64,000 nucleotides of DNA from Polaromonas sp. (GTDB lineage: Bacteria > Pseudomonadota > Gammaproteobacteria > Burkholderiales > Burkholderiaceae_C). The notes beneath the pieces were generated by a model. That model was not told where the DNA came from. It searched no databases and saw only the letters and a program-made list of their open reading frames with translations. The position numbers and the translations under genes were made by a program. The DNA lies in the NCBI RefSeq assembly GCF_030680935.1, contig NZ_JAUXUP010000078.1:1-64000 (forward strand), read 5' to 3'. Positions within the stretch are counted from its first letter, which is position 1. Each line of letters begins with the position of its first letter. Shown here piece after piece: positions 8,996-17,522 of this stretch.

Positions 8996-10771
8996 ATGAA
9001 CCCACTTTTCAGCGTTTTCAGCGCGCTCTGTCTGGCAGTGCCAGCGGTACTGGCCCAGACCACCCCGACGGTGCCGGCAGAACCCGCGGCCGCGCGGCCC
9101 AATGCGCCGGCGGCCAGCGTGGCCAGGCCACCGGCGGCCTCCAGCCTGGACGGTGAGTTGTTTTACCAGGTGCTGATCGGCGAAATCACCTTGCGCAATG
9201 GGGATGCCCCCGCCGGCTTTGCCCTGATTCTGGATGCTGCACGCAAAACCGGCGACGCCAAGCTGTACCAGCGCGCCACCGATATTGCCCTGCAATCACG
9301 CTCCGGCGACGCAGCGCTGCAGGCTGCCCGGGCCTGGCGCCAGGCCCAGCCTGCGTCGCGCGAGGCCAACCGCTACGTTCTGCAAATCCTGGTGGCGTTG
9401 AACCGCCTGACCGAAACCGTGGAGCACCTCAAGGCCGATGTGCAACTGGCAGCACCCGCAGAACGCACGCAGGCGATCATTAACCTGCCGCGCTTTTTTG
9501 CCCGCGTGGGCGACAAAAAACTGGCCACCGAGTTGTTTGAACAGGCGCTGGCCGCCGAGCTCAAAACCAGCACGCCCGAAAGCACTGCCGCCTGGGCCGC
9601 AGTCGGGCGCATGCGCCTTGCCGCAGGCGACATGCCTGGTGCACTGAACGCGGCAGAACGCGGACAGGCGATCAGCCCGCAAGCCGAGGCCCCGGCGCTG
9701 CTGGCGCTGGAGCTGATGGACCCGAAGATGCCCCGCGCCGAAGCGCTGGTGCAATCGTATTTGAATATCAACGCCGCGGCCCAGCCTGAAATCCGCATGG
9801 CCTATGCACGCGCCCTTCTGGACACGCAACGATATGCAGAAGCCAGCACCCAACTACAGATGGTGACGCGCGACAAGCCCGACTACCCTGAAAGCTGGCT
9901 GGTGCTGGGGTCGCTGCAACTGCAGGACAACCAGTTGGCTGCGGCGCAGGCCTCGCTGCTGCGTTACCTGGAGCTTGCCGGACAAGGAGAAGCCCAGGCC
10001 GGTCGTGGCCCGTCGCAGGCCTACCTTGCGCTGGCGCAGGTGGCTGAAAAACGCAAGGATTATGCGGCAGCGGAACTCTGGCTCAACAAAATTCCGGACT
10101 CCCAGGAGCTGGTTCAGGCCCAAACCCGGCGCGCCTCGCTGTTGGCCAAACGCGGCAAACTCAGCGAGGCCCGCCAGTTGCTCCAGCAATTGCCCGAACG
10201 CAACGCTGAAGAGGCCCGCATCAAGCTGATGGCCGAGGTCAATTTGCTGCGCGAACAAAAAGAGTACCGCAGCGCCTACGACCTGCTGGCGCAGGCCGTG
10301 GCCCGCTACCCGAACGAGCCCGAGCTTGTTTACGACCAGGCCATGCTGGCCGAAAAACTGGAGTTGCTGCCAGAAACCGAGCGTTTGCTGCGCCAGGTGA
10401 TACAACGCAAGCCGGACTATCACCACGCTTACAACGCGCTGGGGTACTCGCTGGCTGAGCGCAACATACGGTTGCCCGAGGCCAAGCAGTTGATCCTGAA
10501 AGCGCTGGAATACGCGCCACAAGACCCGTTTATCCAGGACAGCCTGGGCTGGGTCGAATTTCGCATGGGCAACAAGGCCGAGGCCCTGAAAATCCTCGAG
10601 GCTGCCTACAGGGCCAAGCCCGACTCAGAAATCGCCGCGCATTTGGGTGAGGTGCTCTGGAGCATGGGACAGCGCGACCGCGCGCTGGCGATCTGGAAAG
10701 AGGGTGCCCTACTCAATCCCGACAACGAGACCCTGCTGGGCACTCTCAAGCGCCTGCGCGTGCGGCTGTGA
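8996..10771 (+). CDS. Exported TPR-repeat protein
   Basis: The product is 591 residues. It begins with a signal peptide (MNPLFSVFSALCLAVPAVLA), then an Ala/Pro-rich linker, and the rest is a run of tetratricopeptide-type helices (for example YHHAYNALGYSLAERNI, PFIQDSLGWVEFRMGN). It should be periplasmic or membrane-anchored and act as a protein-binding scaffold. A TPR protein directly upstream of lolB is a recurrent arrangement in betaproteobacteria, which suggests a role at the outer membrane, but no function can be assigned. The stop overlaps the GTG start of lolB. Confidence 0.85.
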   Translation: MNPLFSVFSALCLAVPAVLAQTTPTVPAEPAAARPNAPAASVARPPAASSLDGELFYQVLIGEITLRNGDAPAGFALILDAARKTGDAKLYQRATDIALQSRSGDAALQAARAWRQAQPASREANRYVLQILVALNRLTETVEHLKADVQLAAPAERTQAIINLPRFFARVGDKKLATELFEQALAAELKTSTPESTAAWAAVGRMRLAAGDMPGALNAAERGQAISPQAEAPALLALELMDPKMPRAEALVQSYLNINAAAQPEIRMAYARALLDTQRYAEASTQLQMVTRDKPDYPESWLVLGSLQLQDNQLAAAQASLLRYLELAGQGEAQAGRGPSQAYLALAQVAEKRKDYAAAELWLNKIPDSQELVQAQTRRASLLAKRGKLSEARQLLQQLPERNAEEARIKLMAEVNLLREQKEYRSAYDLLAQAVARYPNEPELVYDQAMLAEKLELLPETERLLRQVIQRKPDYHHAYNALGYSLAERNIRLPEAKQLILKALEYAPQDPFIQDSLGWVEFRMGNKAEALKILEAAYRAKPDSEIAAHLGEVLWSMGQRDRALAIWKEGALLNPDNETLLGTLKRLRVRL

Positions 10772-11295
10772 AGGCGCCAGCCCGCGTGGATGCCGTCCTT
10801 ACGCGCCGTCTGGGCCTGCTGGCCAGCCTCTGGTTTGCTACCGTTTTTATAGCTGGGTGTGCACAAACACCAAGGGCTGCAGCCCCAAATGATGCTGAAG
10901 TTTCATCGTGGACCGGGCGCATCAGCCTGCAGGTACAGAGCGAACCGCCCCAGGCCTTTTTTGCCGGTTTTGAACTCAAGGGATCAGCCGCGCAGGGCGA
11001 GCTGGTACTCAACAGTCCGCTGGGCAACAGCCTGGCGTTGCTGCGCTGGTCTGCCGAAGAAGCGGTGCTTGATTCGGGCAACCAGATCCAGCGATTTGCC
11101 TCGGTGGGTGAGCTGATCGAAAAAGCCACTGGTGCGGCCCTGCCCGTGCCCGCGCTGTTTGATTGGCTGCGCGGCAAAAACACCGCCGCAGATGGCTGGA
11201 CCGCCGACCTTACCCAACAGGCCGAAGGCCGCATCTCGGCCAGCCGCAGCATACCGCTGCCGCGCGCCGACCTGCGGGTGGTGCTGGCACGGTGA
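10768..11295 (+). CDS. lolB: Outer-membrane lipoprotein receptor LolB
   Basis: LolB takes lipoproteins from LolA and inserts them into the outer membrane. The 175-residue protein starts at GTG, overlapping the previous stop by 4 bp. It has a lipoprotein signal ending in the lipobox VFIAGC, then the LolB core (SSWTGRISLQV, GELVLNSPLGNSLALLRW). Codons for residues 24-42, including the lipobox Cys, lie within a family 1 repeat copy. It is the middle gene of a TPR-lolB-ispE unit. Confidence 0.93.
   Translation: MKAPARVDAVLTRRLGLLASLWFATVFIAGCAQTPRAAAPNDAEVSSWTGRISLQVQSEPPQAFFAGFELKGSAAQGELVLNSPLGNSLALLRWSAEEAVLDSGNQIQRFASVGELIEKATGAALPVPALFDWLRGKNTAADGWTADLTQQAEGRISASRSIPLPRADLRVVLAR
10837..10893 (+). 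repeat. Dispersed ~55-bp repeat, family 1 (copy inside lolB)
   Basis: The copy runs from GCTACCGTTTTTATAGCTGG through CACCAAGGGCTGCAGCC to CAAATGAT, on the coding strand of lolB. It encodes ATVFIAGCAQTPRAAAPND, including the lipobox. The reading frame equals that of the copies in the M16 gene at 17519 and in SCO1. Confidence 0.65.
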
Positions 11296-12182
11296 TGCAG
11301 CAGCAGCCCATCCGCGCTGCCGCGCCGCTGAAGGCCCTCTACGACGTTGCGGCGCCGGCCAAACTCAATCTGTTCCTGCACATCACCGGCCGAAGGCCCG
11401 ATGGCTACCATTTGCTGCAGTCGGTTTTCATGCTCATCGACTGGTGCGACACCCTGCATTTCGAATTGCGCACCGACGGGCAGATCACACGCAGCGATCT
11501 GGGCACCGGCAGCGCAGAGGCGCTGCCGGCCGAAGACCTGGTCGTACGTGCGGCCCGGGCGCTGCAAAACGCTTCGGGCACGTCGCTGGGGGTTCACATC
11601 GGGCTGGAAAAGCGCATTCCTGCGCAGGCAGGCATGGGCGGGGGCTCATCGGACGCCGCGAGTTGCCTGCTGGCGCTTCAGCGCCTGTGGGGCGTGCGCC
11701 TGCCGCCAGCCAACTTGCAGGCCATTGCGCTGAAACTCGGCGCCGACGTGCCATTTTTTCTCTCAGGTGGCCATGCGTGGGTGGAAGGGATAGGCGAAAA
11801 GATCACGCCCCTGGCGCTGCCGGCCGCACGTTTCGTGGTGGTCAAGCCCCTTGCCGGCCTGCCGACCGACGCCATTTTCCGGGCGCCCGAGCTCAAACGC
11901 GACACAGAAACTGCTACAATCCAAGGCTTTGCTGCAAACTCAAATGGCCCTGTTTACGAATTCGGCCATAACGACTTGCAGCCAGTCGCGCAGGCCTTGT
12001 GTCCGCAGGTTGGTCAATCCCTTGATTGGCTTTCCATGCAGCATTTAAAGGGCCGCATGACTGGCTCTGGAAGTGCTGTATTTGCGCATTTGCCGCATGC
12101 GATGACGCTGGCAGTCGCCCCGGGCGACTGGCAAGTCCGCACATGCAGCAACCTGGAGGCACATCCCCTGGCTGGCTGGTAA
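11295..12182 (+). CDS. ispE: 4-diphosphocytidyl-2-C-methyl-D-erythritol kinase IspE
   Basis: IspE phosphorylates CDP-ME in the non-mevalonate isoprenoid pathway. The 295-residue protein is a GHMP kinase: PAKLNLFLHITGRRPDGYH at the N-terminus, the ATP-binding PAQAGMGGGSSDAA motif near residue 100, and the C-terminal GRMTGSGSAVFA loop. The ATG at 11295 overlaps the lolB stop by one base. The order lolB-ispE-tRNA-Gln-prs-rplY-pth is a known proteobacterial arrangement. Confidence 0.96.
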   Translation: MQQQPIRAAAPLKALYDVAAPAKLNLFLHITGRRPDGYHLLQSVFMLIDWCDTLHFELRTDGQITRSDLGTGSAEALPAEDLVVRAARALQNASGTSLGVHIGLEKRIPAQAGMGGGSSDAASCLLALQRLWGVRLPPANLQAIALKLGADVPFFLSGGHAWVEGIGEKITPLALPAARFVVVKPLAGLPTDAIFRAPELKRDTETATIQGFAANSNGPVYEFGHNDLQPVAQALCPQVGQSLDWLSMQHLKGRMTGSGSAVFAHLPHAMTLAVAPGDWQVRTCSNLEAHPLAGW

Positions 12183-12290
12183 ACCCGGCGCCATGACATG
12201 TGTTTCCGGAAACAACGGTTTATAGGTTGATTGCCCTGACCCGCCACCTGTCTGTCTGACAGGTTCGGGAAAGAAGCAGTGGACCTGTGT

Positions 12291-12367
12291 AGGGGTGTCG
12301 CCAAGTTGGTTAAGGCACCGGATTTTGATTCCGGCATTCGCAGGTTCGACTCCTTCCACCCCTGCCA
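12291..12367 (+). tRNA. tRNA-Gln (anticodon TTG)
   Basis: This is a 77-nt cloverleaf with acceptor stem AGGGGTG and CACCCCT, anticodon loop TTTTGAT with anticodon TTG, a GGTTCGACTCC T-arm, discriminator G and an encoded CCA. It lies between ispE and prs, the usual place for tRNA-Gln in this gene order. Confidence 0.95.
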
Positions 12368-12374
12368 AAATTTT

Positions 12375-12401
12375 CGGGTCCCTTGAGGGGCCCGTGTTTT
12401 T
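12375..12401 (+). terminator. Terminator of tRNA-Gln
   Basis: The stem CGGGTCCC / GGGGCCCG (one T-G pair) has a TTGA loop and is followed by TGTTTTT. It begins eight bases after the CCA end. Confidence 0.7.
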
Positions 12402-12423
12402 AGGCCCCCGATGTCGGGGGCCT
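12402..12423 (+). terminator. Second hairpin after tRNA-Gln
   Basis: A perfect 10-bp G+C-rich stem (AGGCCCCCGA with TCGGGGGCCT) is followed by GTGTTTG. It may back up the first terminator. The U-run is poor, so it could also be only a stable leader hairpin. Confidence 0.4.
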
Positions 12424-12591
12424 GTGTTTGCTGACTGCCAGTATCTGCGCTTGAATTTTCGGGTCTGCCTCCCGCAAAATCCACTCCAGGCCACATGCAC
12501 ACCCAGCAGCCAGAGGGCGTCCATGTTTAAAGTGCGTTATTGCCACCTTCCATTCAGCCTCGTTCATCTCTAGACACCAGCTGGGCCCCAC
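12424..12591 (+). other. Leader region of prs, no feature recognised
   Basis: This 168-bp stretch must contain the prs promoter, since a terminator lies upstream. No convincing sigma-70 hexamer pair or purine-repressor palindrome was identified by eye. Confidence 0.3.
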
Positions 12592-13566
12592 ATGCAACCG
12601 CACCACTCCGACTTCATGCTTTTTACAGGCAATGCCAATCCGAGCATGGCCTCTGAAATCGCGCAGCACCTGGGCATATCGCTCGGTGCGGCCCATGTAG
12701 GCCGCTTTTCAGACGGCGAAGTGACGGTCGAGATCCAGCAGAATGTGCGCGCGCGCGATGTGTTTGTGGTGCAGTCCACCTGCGCTCCAATCAATGAAAA
12801 CCTGATGGAATTGCTGATCATGGTCGATGCGCTCAAACGCGCCTCCGCCGAGCGCATTTCCGCCGTGATTCCCTACTTCGGCTACGCCCGCCAGGACCGT
12901 CGCCCGCGATCGGCACGTGTGCCCATCAGCGCCAAGGTAGTGGCCAACATGCTGCAGGCGGTGGGTGTCTCGCGTGTGCTGACCATGGACTTGCACGCCG
13001 ACCAGATACAGGGATTTTTTGACATCCCGGTGGACAACATCTATGCCTCACCGGTGCTGCTGGGCGATTTGCGCCTGAAAAACTACAACGACCTGATGGT
13101 GGTTTCACCCGACGTCGGCGGCGTGGTGCGCGCACGGGCACTGGCCAAGCAGCTCGGCTGCGACATGGCGATCATCGACAAGCGCCGGCCCAAGGCCAAT
13201 GTGTCGGAAGTGATGCACGTCATTGGTGACATCGACGGGCGCAACTGCGTGATCATGGACGACATGATTGACACGGCCGGCACGCTGGTCAAGGCAGCCG
13301 AGGTGCTGAAAGAGCGCGGCGCCAAAAAGGTTTATGCCTATTGCACGCACCCGATTTTTTCGGGCCCGGCCATTGAACGCATTGCGCAAGGTGAAGCCCT
13401 CGACGAGGTGGTCATCACCAACACCATTCCCCTGAGCCAGGCGGCCCAGGACTGCAAGAAAATTCGCCAGCTCTCCGTGGCCCCGCTGATTGCCGAAACA
13501 ATCCAGCGCATTGCCAACGGTGAGTCGGTCATGAGTTTGTTCTCGGACCAGGACAATTTGTTCTGA
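12592..13566 (+). CDS. prs: Ribose-phosphate pyrophosphokinase
   Basis: Prs makes PRPP from ribose 5-phosphate and ATP for nucleotide, histidine and tryptophan synthesis. The 324-residue protein has the family opening [19 protein letters not shown], the metal-binding [19 protein letters not shown], and the PRPP loop [12 protein letters not shown]. An alternative ATG at 12616 would give MLFTGNANP; the upstream ATG adds eight residues that resemble extensions of other betaproteobacterial Prs proteins. Confidence 0.96.
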   Translation: MQPHHSDFMLFTGNANPSMASEIAQHLGISLGAAHVGRFSDGEVTVEIQQNVRARDVFVVQSTCAPINENLMELLIMVDALKRASAERISAVIPYFGYARQDRRPRSARVPISAKVVANMLQAVGVSRVLTMDLHADQIQGFFDIPVDNIYASPVLLGDLRLKNYNDLMVVSPDVGGVVRARALAKQLGCDMAIIDKRRPKANVSEVMHVIGDIDGRNCVIMDDMIDTAGTLVKAAEVLKERGAKKVYAYCTHPIFSGPAIERIAQGEALDEVVITNTIPLSQAAQDCKKIRQLSVAPLIAETIQRIANGESVMSLFSDQDNLF

Positions 13567-13574
13567 TCCGGGGC

Positions 13575-13607
13575 AAAAAGCCGGCTGCATTTTTGTGCAG
13601 CTTTTTT
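13575..13607 (+). terminator. Terminator of prs
   Basis: GCTGCA and TGCAGC form a stem around a TTTTTG loop, followed by six T. A run of A (13575-13579) precedes the stem. It lies 9 bp past the prs stop. Confidence 0.75.
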
Positions 13608-13608
13608 A

Positions 13609-13750
13609 GGAAAGTTTCAGAAATTCCGTTATGGGGATGCAGGGCAAGGCGCCCGGAGCGCAGGACACCGGAATGCACTTCAGTGCATGAGGATTCCGAG
13701 CACCACGCAACGCCGCCATGCGCCCAAAGACGGGATTTATGGGACTTTCC
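13609..13750. repeat. 142-bp foldback element with imperfect terminal inverted repeats
   Basis: The ends GGAAAGTTTCAGAAATTCCG and (reverse complement of the right end) GGAAAGTCCCATAAATCCCG match at about 16 of 20 positions. Inside is a smaller palindrome, AATGCACTTCAGTGCATG. No coding capacity was seen. It lies between the prs terminator and rplY, ending 46 bp before the rplY ATG, so the rplY promoter must be in or beside it. It looks like a non-autonomous MITE or REP-type element. Confidence 0.55.
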
Positions 13751-13795
13751 ATGTCGGGGTGAGCTGGTCGCGGCCCACCTCTTTTGGAGAAGATT

Positions 13796-14494
13796 ATGAA
13801 ATTCGTCGCTTTTGAGCGCGCCAAGCAGGGTACGGGTGCGAGCCGCCGTCTCCGCATCACCGGCCGCACGCCCGGTATTGTTTATGGTGGTACCGGTGAG
13901 CCGTCGCTGATCGAACTCGATCACAACGCACTCTGGCACGCCATCAAGAAAGAAGCCTTCCACGCTTCCGTCCTCGAGATGGAAATGGGCAGCAAGACTG
14001 AAAAAGTCCTGCTGCGCGATCTGCAGATGCATCCGTTCAAGCAACTGATCCTGCACATCGACTTCCAGCGCGTTGACGCGAAAACCCGCCTGACCATGAA
14101 AGTGCCACTGCACTACAGCGGTGAAGAAGAGTCCCCAGCGGTCAAAGCCGAGAACTGTCTCGTCAACCATGTGCTGACCGAGCTGAGCATCTCCTGCCTG
14201 CCAAAAGACCTGCCTGAATTCATTGCCGTCGATCTGACCGGCCTGAAAAAAGGCAACTCGCTGCGCGCCAAGGACATCACACTGCCCAAAGGCGTGAAAC
14301 TTGTTGCCAAAGGCACCCAGGACAATCCGGTTCTGGTTTCCGTGTCGGCCGTCTCAGCCGAAGCAGAAGCCGATGCAGCAGCCGCTGCAGCAGCCGCTGC
14401 GCCAGTTGACCCGAAAGCTGCCAAAGCCGCTGCCGCCAAGGACGCCAAAGCCGGCGCCAAAGCCGATGCGGCCAAGCCTGCTGCCAAGAAGTAA
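13796..14494 (+). CDS. rplY: 50S ribosomal protein L25 (Ctc type)
   Basis: The protein binds 5S rRNA in the large subunit. At 232 residues it is the long, two-domain Ctc form. The L25 domain ([30 protein letters not shown]) is followed by the beta domain ([22 protein letters not shown]). The last 45 or so residues are an Ala/Lys/Asp-rich low-complexity tail. The ATG at 13796 follows a GGAG Shine-Dalgarno; an upstream in-frame TTG would add four residues and is unlikely. Confidence 0.95.
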   Translation: MKFVAFERAKQGTGASRRLRITGRTPGIVYGGTGEPSLIELDHNALWHAIKKEAFHASVLEMEMGSKTEKVLLRDLQMHPFKQLILHIDFQRVDAKTRLTMKVPLHYSGEEESPAVKAENCLVNHVLTELSISCLPKDLPEFIAVDLTGLKKGNSLRAKDITLPKGVKLVAKGTQDNPVLVSVSAVSAEAEADAAAAAAAAAPVDPKAAKAAAAKDAKAGAKADAAKPAAKK

Positions 14495-14527
14495 TTTACC
14501 TCCTGCGGCAGTGGCCTGAAAAGCCAG

Positions 14528-14567
14528 CGGCCCTTGTTCTCTGCGGAGGACAAGGGCCGTTTTTCTT
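14528..14567 (+). terminator. Terminator of rplY
   Basis: A perfect 10-bp stem (CGGCCCTTGT with ACAAGGGCCG) with a 12-base loop is followed by TTTTTCTT. Confidence 0.9.
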
Positions 14568-14638
14568 GGGCGGCGGTCTGCCTTGCGATAATCCTCTGGG
14601 CAGCCACGTCGGCAGCATCTTTCAGCTTCATCCATCGC

Positions 14639-15265
14639 ATGATCAAACTTTTTGTGGGCCTGGGCAATCCGGGCACCGAATACGAGGCAACACGCCACAA
14701 CGCCGGCTTCTGGTGGACCGAGGCGCTGGCGCGTGAACTCAAACTGTCCCTGGCGCTGGACAAAAATTACCACGCCCGTGTAGCACGCACCACCATCGCC
14801 GGTCAAACCGTCTGGTTGCTGGAGCCCCTGACCTTCATGAACCTGTCCGGCAAATCCGTGGCGGCGCTGGCGCGCTTCTTCAAACTCGCGCCCGAAGAAA
14901 TCCTGGTGGCGCATGATGAGCTGGACATCGTGCCGGGCCAGGCCAAGCTCAAGTTCGGCGGCAGCCACGCCGGCCACAACGGCCTGCGCGACATCCACGC
15001 GCAGCTCGGCACCGGCGACTACTGGAGGCTGCGCATAGGTGTCGGCCATCCCGGGGTGAAGTCCGAAGTCATCAACTGGGTGCTGAAAAAGCCGTCGCAG
15101 GAGCACCGGGTGGCCATTGAGGACAGCATCACCCGCTCACTCAAGGCGGTACCGGCGCTGCTTGCCGGCGAGATGGAAAAAGCCACGATGCTGATCCACA
15201 CCAGTGCGCCGCAGCGGCCCAAGCCGCCGCGCAAGCCTGAGGCTGAAGACTCGGAAAACGATTAG
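14639..15265 (+). CDS. pth: Peptidyl-tRNA hydrolase
   Basis: Pth recycles tRNAs from drop-off peptidyl-tRNA. The 208-residue protein starts [20 protein letters not shown], which carries the catalytic His (HNAGF). [32 protein letters not shown] and HNGLRDI follow. The catalytic Asp lies in HDELD. The C-terminal tail is rich in Pro, Arg and acidic residues and slightly longer than usual. Confidence 0.96.
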   Translation: MIKLFVGLGNPGTEYEATRHNAGFWWTEALARELKLSLALDKNYHARVARTTIAGQTVWLLEPLTFMNLSGKSVAALARFFKLAPEEILVAHDELDIVPGQAKLKFGGSHAGHNGLRDIHAQLGTGDYWRLRIGVGHPGVKSEVINWVLKKPSQEHRVAIEDSITRSLKAVPALLAGEMEKATMLIHTSAPQRPKPPRKPEAEDSEND

Positions 15266-15654
15266 AGGCATCACGCTGCTGCTGTGGACTGCCTTGGACA
15301 GTAGGACAGACTCCCCACTCCCACCCCTAACCCCTCCCTCGCCCCGCTGGGCGATGGAGGGGGACTTCATTTGGCCGCGTGTGCTGCTCTCGCGTGCAAA
15401 CATGACCGACTCTTGGGATTCCCGCAGAAGAAGCGCTGCGCGCTTCTTCTGCTCCGGATTTATGTCCCCGGCATTCGTTTTCTTCTCCCCCACCCGTCGG
15501 GCTGGGCCGAGGAGCGCAGGCAAAAGCGGATCAGGGCTCGCGATTGTCTGAGCCGGAGGCGAGTTCGAGCGAGACCCCGCTTTTGACGAGCACCACAGGT
15601 TGCCTGGAGCGAAGCGGAAGGACCCAGACCATCGGGTCGCCTTTTCTTTTGCTT

Positions 15655-15684
15655 ACTTTTCTTTTGGCGACGCAAAAGAAAAGT
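15655..15684. repeat. Perfect 12-bp stem hairpin in a repeat-like block
   Basis: ACTTTTCTTTTG, six-base loop GCGACG, CAAAAGAAAAGT. It is flanked by other inverted sequences (15522-15720) that I recall as common in Comamonadaceae intergenic DNA; that recollection cannot be verified here. Confidence 0.6.
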
Positions 15685-15790
15685 GAGTTGCCGCCGGGCA
15701 ACCCCCGGCTTGTAGGCACACCCAACAGTACGAGGTAACAAACATGGATCCCGGGGCCAGCCCGGGATGACGAGAAGCGGTGCGAAATTC

Positions 15791-15840
15791 GCTATAAATT
15801 CAATAGCTACTCACACCCGCCAGTCAAGGGCCAAACTCCG
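15791..15840 (+). repeat. Dispersed ~55-bp repeat, family 1 (copy near ferredoxin)
   Basis: GCTATAAATTCAATAGCTAC, then TCACACCCGCC and CAAGGGCCAAAC follow the family block order. It ends 6 bp past the stop codon of the minus-strand ferredoxin gene. Confidence 0.65.
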
Positions 15841-15846
15841 AAAAGG

Positions 15847-16128
15847 CTATAAGCCCCGAGCCTGGACGACACCAGCAGCAGACTCGGCCTGCAAACGCCG
15901 GTATTTCTGCCAAAGCGTCTCCTGGTCTTCGATGAAAGCCGGGTTCAGGGGAATACAGGCCACCGGACAGACCTGCACACACTGCGGCTCGTCAAAATGC
16001 CCCACACACTCCGTACAACGTTGCGGGTCGATCTCGTAGATCTCTTTGCCCAGATAAATCGCCTGATTGGGACACTCCGGCTCGCACACGTCGCAGTTGA
16101 TACATTCGTCGGTGATCAACAAGGCCAT
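15847..16128 (-). CDS. YfhL-type 2[4Fe-4S] ferredoxin
   Basis: This 93-residue electron carrier has two cysteine clusters. The first is CINCDVCEPECP (C-x2-C-x2-C-x3-C-P). The second begins CTEC and, after an insert (VGHFDEP), continues C-x3-CP. The insert in the second cluster is typical of the YfhL/Fdx group with low-potential clusters. It directly precedes no redox enzyme; it lies 2 bp downstream of coaD on the same strand, an arrangement seen in related genomes. Partner proteins are unknown. Confidence 0.92.
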   Translation of the reverse strand: MALLITDECINCDVCEPECPNQAIYLGKEIYEIDPQRCTECVGHFDEPQCVQVCPVACIPLNPAFIEDQETLWQKYRRLQAESAAGVVQARGL

Positions 16129-16130
16129 GC

Positions 16131-16634
16131 TCAGCCTGCCTGTTGCGGCGCGTGCGCCCCTTGCAGGGCTGCGGCCACTGCGGGGCTGACCATCTGCCCC
16201 ACGTCGCCGCCCAGCTTGCTGATCTCACGCACCAGGGTGCTGCTGATACATTGCAGCGGCGCATCAGGCAGCAAAAACACGGTTTCAACGCCAGGCTGCA
16301 GCTTGCGGTTCATGGCTGCCATCTGCGCTTCGTAGTCGAAATCGGTCAGGTTGCGAACGCCACGCACCACGGCCACCGCCTGCTGAGCCACGCAAAAATC
16401 CATGATCAGGCCGTCAAAAGGCAGGACGCTGACGTGGCCCATGGCCTGGGTTTCGTCTTTGACCTGCTGCAGCCGCTGCTCCAGGCTGAACAGCGTCTTC
16501 TTGTGGTGGGCAACGGCAACCCCGATGACGAGCCGGTCAAACAAGCCGCCAGCGCGGCGCGCGATGTCTGCATGACCGAGGGTGAAGGGGTCGAAGGTGC
16601 CGGAATAAACCGCAACGCGGGGGTTTGCTGCCAT
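16131..16634 (-). CDS. coaD: Phosphopantetheine adenylyltransferase
   Basis: CoaD makes dephospho-CoA from 4'-phosphopantetheine and ATP. The 167-residue protein starts MAANPRVAVYSGTFDPFTLGH, which contains the nucleotidyltransferase TxGH-type motif. RGVRNLTDFDYEAQM and the CISSTLVREI segment are also present. Sequence upstream of the ATG at 16634 is open but is a low-quality, Arg-rich extension over a foldback repeat, so it was excluded. Confidence 0.96.
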   Translation of the reverse strand: MAANPRVAVYSGTFDPFTLGHADIARRAGGLFDRLVIGVAVAHHKKTLFSLEQRLQQVKDETQAMGHVSVLPFDGLIMDFCVAQQAVAVVRGVRNLTDFDYEAQMAAMNRKLQPGVETVFLLPDAPLQCISSTLVREISKLGGDVGQMVSPAVAAALQGAHAPQQAG

Positions 16635-16690
16635 GCGGCAATTATGCCGCGCTACCTCAGGGGCCGCCCGCCCCTGCCGCCCGAAGGGCC

Positions 16691-16855
16691 AGGAGGCTGG
16701 GCGGCAGAAGGCGTCGAAGCGAAAAGCGGCCCCAGCGAGGACGGTTTTTGCCGGGTTTGTAGGCCCATAGCCGTAGCTATGAGGCAAAAAGACGGTGAAA
16801 AACGGACCGCTGCGGTCGCTTTGCAGCCGACGACCCTTCTGCCGCCCAGCCTCCT
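16691..16855. repeat. 165-bp foldback element between coaD and rsmD
   Basis: A perfect 21-bp inverted repeat begins AGGAGGCTGGGCGGCAGAAG at 16691-16711 and returns at 16835-16855. The interior holds further imperfect palindromic matter: the stretch around 16741-16760 partly mirrors that around 16783-16805. The right arm reaches the stop codon of rsmD. It has no coding capacity and looks like a MITE-like or structured intergenic element. Confidence 0.6.
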
Positions 16856-17522
16856 AGGCTGGTTGCCGCAAAGCCGGGGCGCGCACCAGCAAATGGTAAA
16901 ACACCGCGCCCGCCTTGCCGCTGCGGTGCACCTGCAGGCCGTAATCGGCCAGTGCCTCGTCGGCCCACGCCTGCGGTGCTTCCAGATACACATAACCGGG
17001 CTCGGCCACCGCCTGGGCGGCAGCACGAAGCGCAGGCTCGAACAGCGGCGAGTCAAACGGTGGGTCCAGAAACACCAGTTGCTGACTACCCGCAGACAAG
17101 CGGCGCAAAACCGCCAGGCCGTCGCAGCGCTCGACTTTCACCATGGTCGCATGCAATTTGTCCTGAAGCGCCTTGAGCTGAGCTGCCAGGGCGGCGTCCT
17201 GCTCGCACAGCAAGACCTCTGCGGCACCGCGCGAGGCGGCTTCAAAACCCAAAGCGCCGGTGCCGGCAAACACGTCGATGCAGCGCCAGCCGGTCAGGTC
17301 TTGCCCCAGCCAGTTGAAAACGGTTTCGCGCACGCGGTCTGGTGTGGGCCGCAAACCCGGCTTGTTGGCCACCGGCAGCTTGCTGCGTTTGTACTGCCCG
17401 CCGATGATGCGTACTTCGCCGGGCGGCACGGTTTTGCGTGCCACCACTTTGCCCGACCTGGCGCGCGTTGCGGCGGCAGTGGCGGGGGCTGGTTTGGCGC
17501 TGGAAGCGGGGGTGTATTTCAT
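16854..17522 (-). CDS. rsmD: 16S rRNA (guanine(966)-N(2))-methyltransferase RsmD
   Basis: RsmD methylates G966 of 16S rRNA. The 222-residue protein has an Ala/Lys-rich N-terminal extension, then IIGGQYKRSKLPV, GLRPTPDRVRETVFNWL, the SAM-binding IDVFAGTGALGFEAASRGA, and the catalytic motif DPPF. Its start overlaps the stop of the upstream M16 gene by 4 bp, so it is probably co-transcribed with the M16 pair. Confidence 0.94.
   Translation of the reverse strand: MKYTPASSAKPAPATAAATRARSGKVVARKTVPPGEVRIIGGQYKRSKLPVANKPGLRPTPDRVRETVFNWLGQDLTGWRCIDVFAGTGALGFEAASRGAAEVLLCEQDAALAAQLKALQDKLHATMVKVERCDGLAVLRRLSAGSQQLVFLDPPFDSPLFEPALRAAAQAVAEPGYVYLEAPQAWADEALADYGLQVHRSGKAGAVFYHLLVRAPALRQPA

Larger units (their letters stand above)
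15266..15846. other. 581-bp non-coding, hairpin-rich region
   Basis: No supported gene is present. The region holds three clear hairpins: CCCCTCC-TCGCCC with GGGCGA-GGAGGGG (15331-15362), GCAGAAGAAGCG with CGCTTCTTCTGC (15424-15452), and a 12-bp stem ACTTTTCTTTTG with CAAAAGAAAAGT (15655-15684). An outer imperfect pair CAAAAGCGG / CCGCTTTTG spans roughly 15522-15580. A family 1 repeat copy is at 15791-15840. The stretch looks like accumulated intergenic repeats rather than a decayed gene. Confidence 0.6.
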
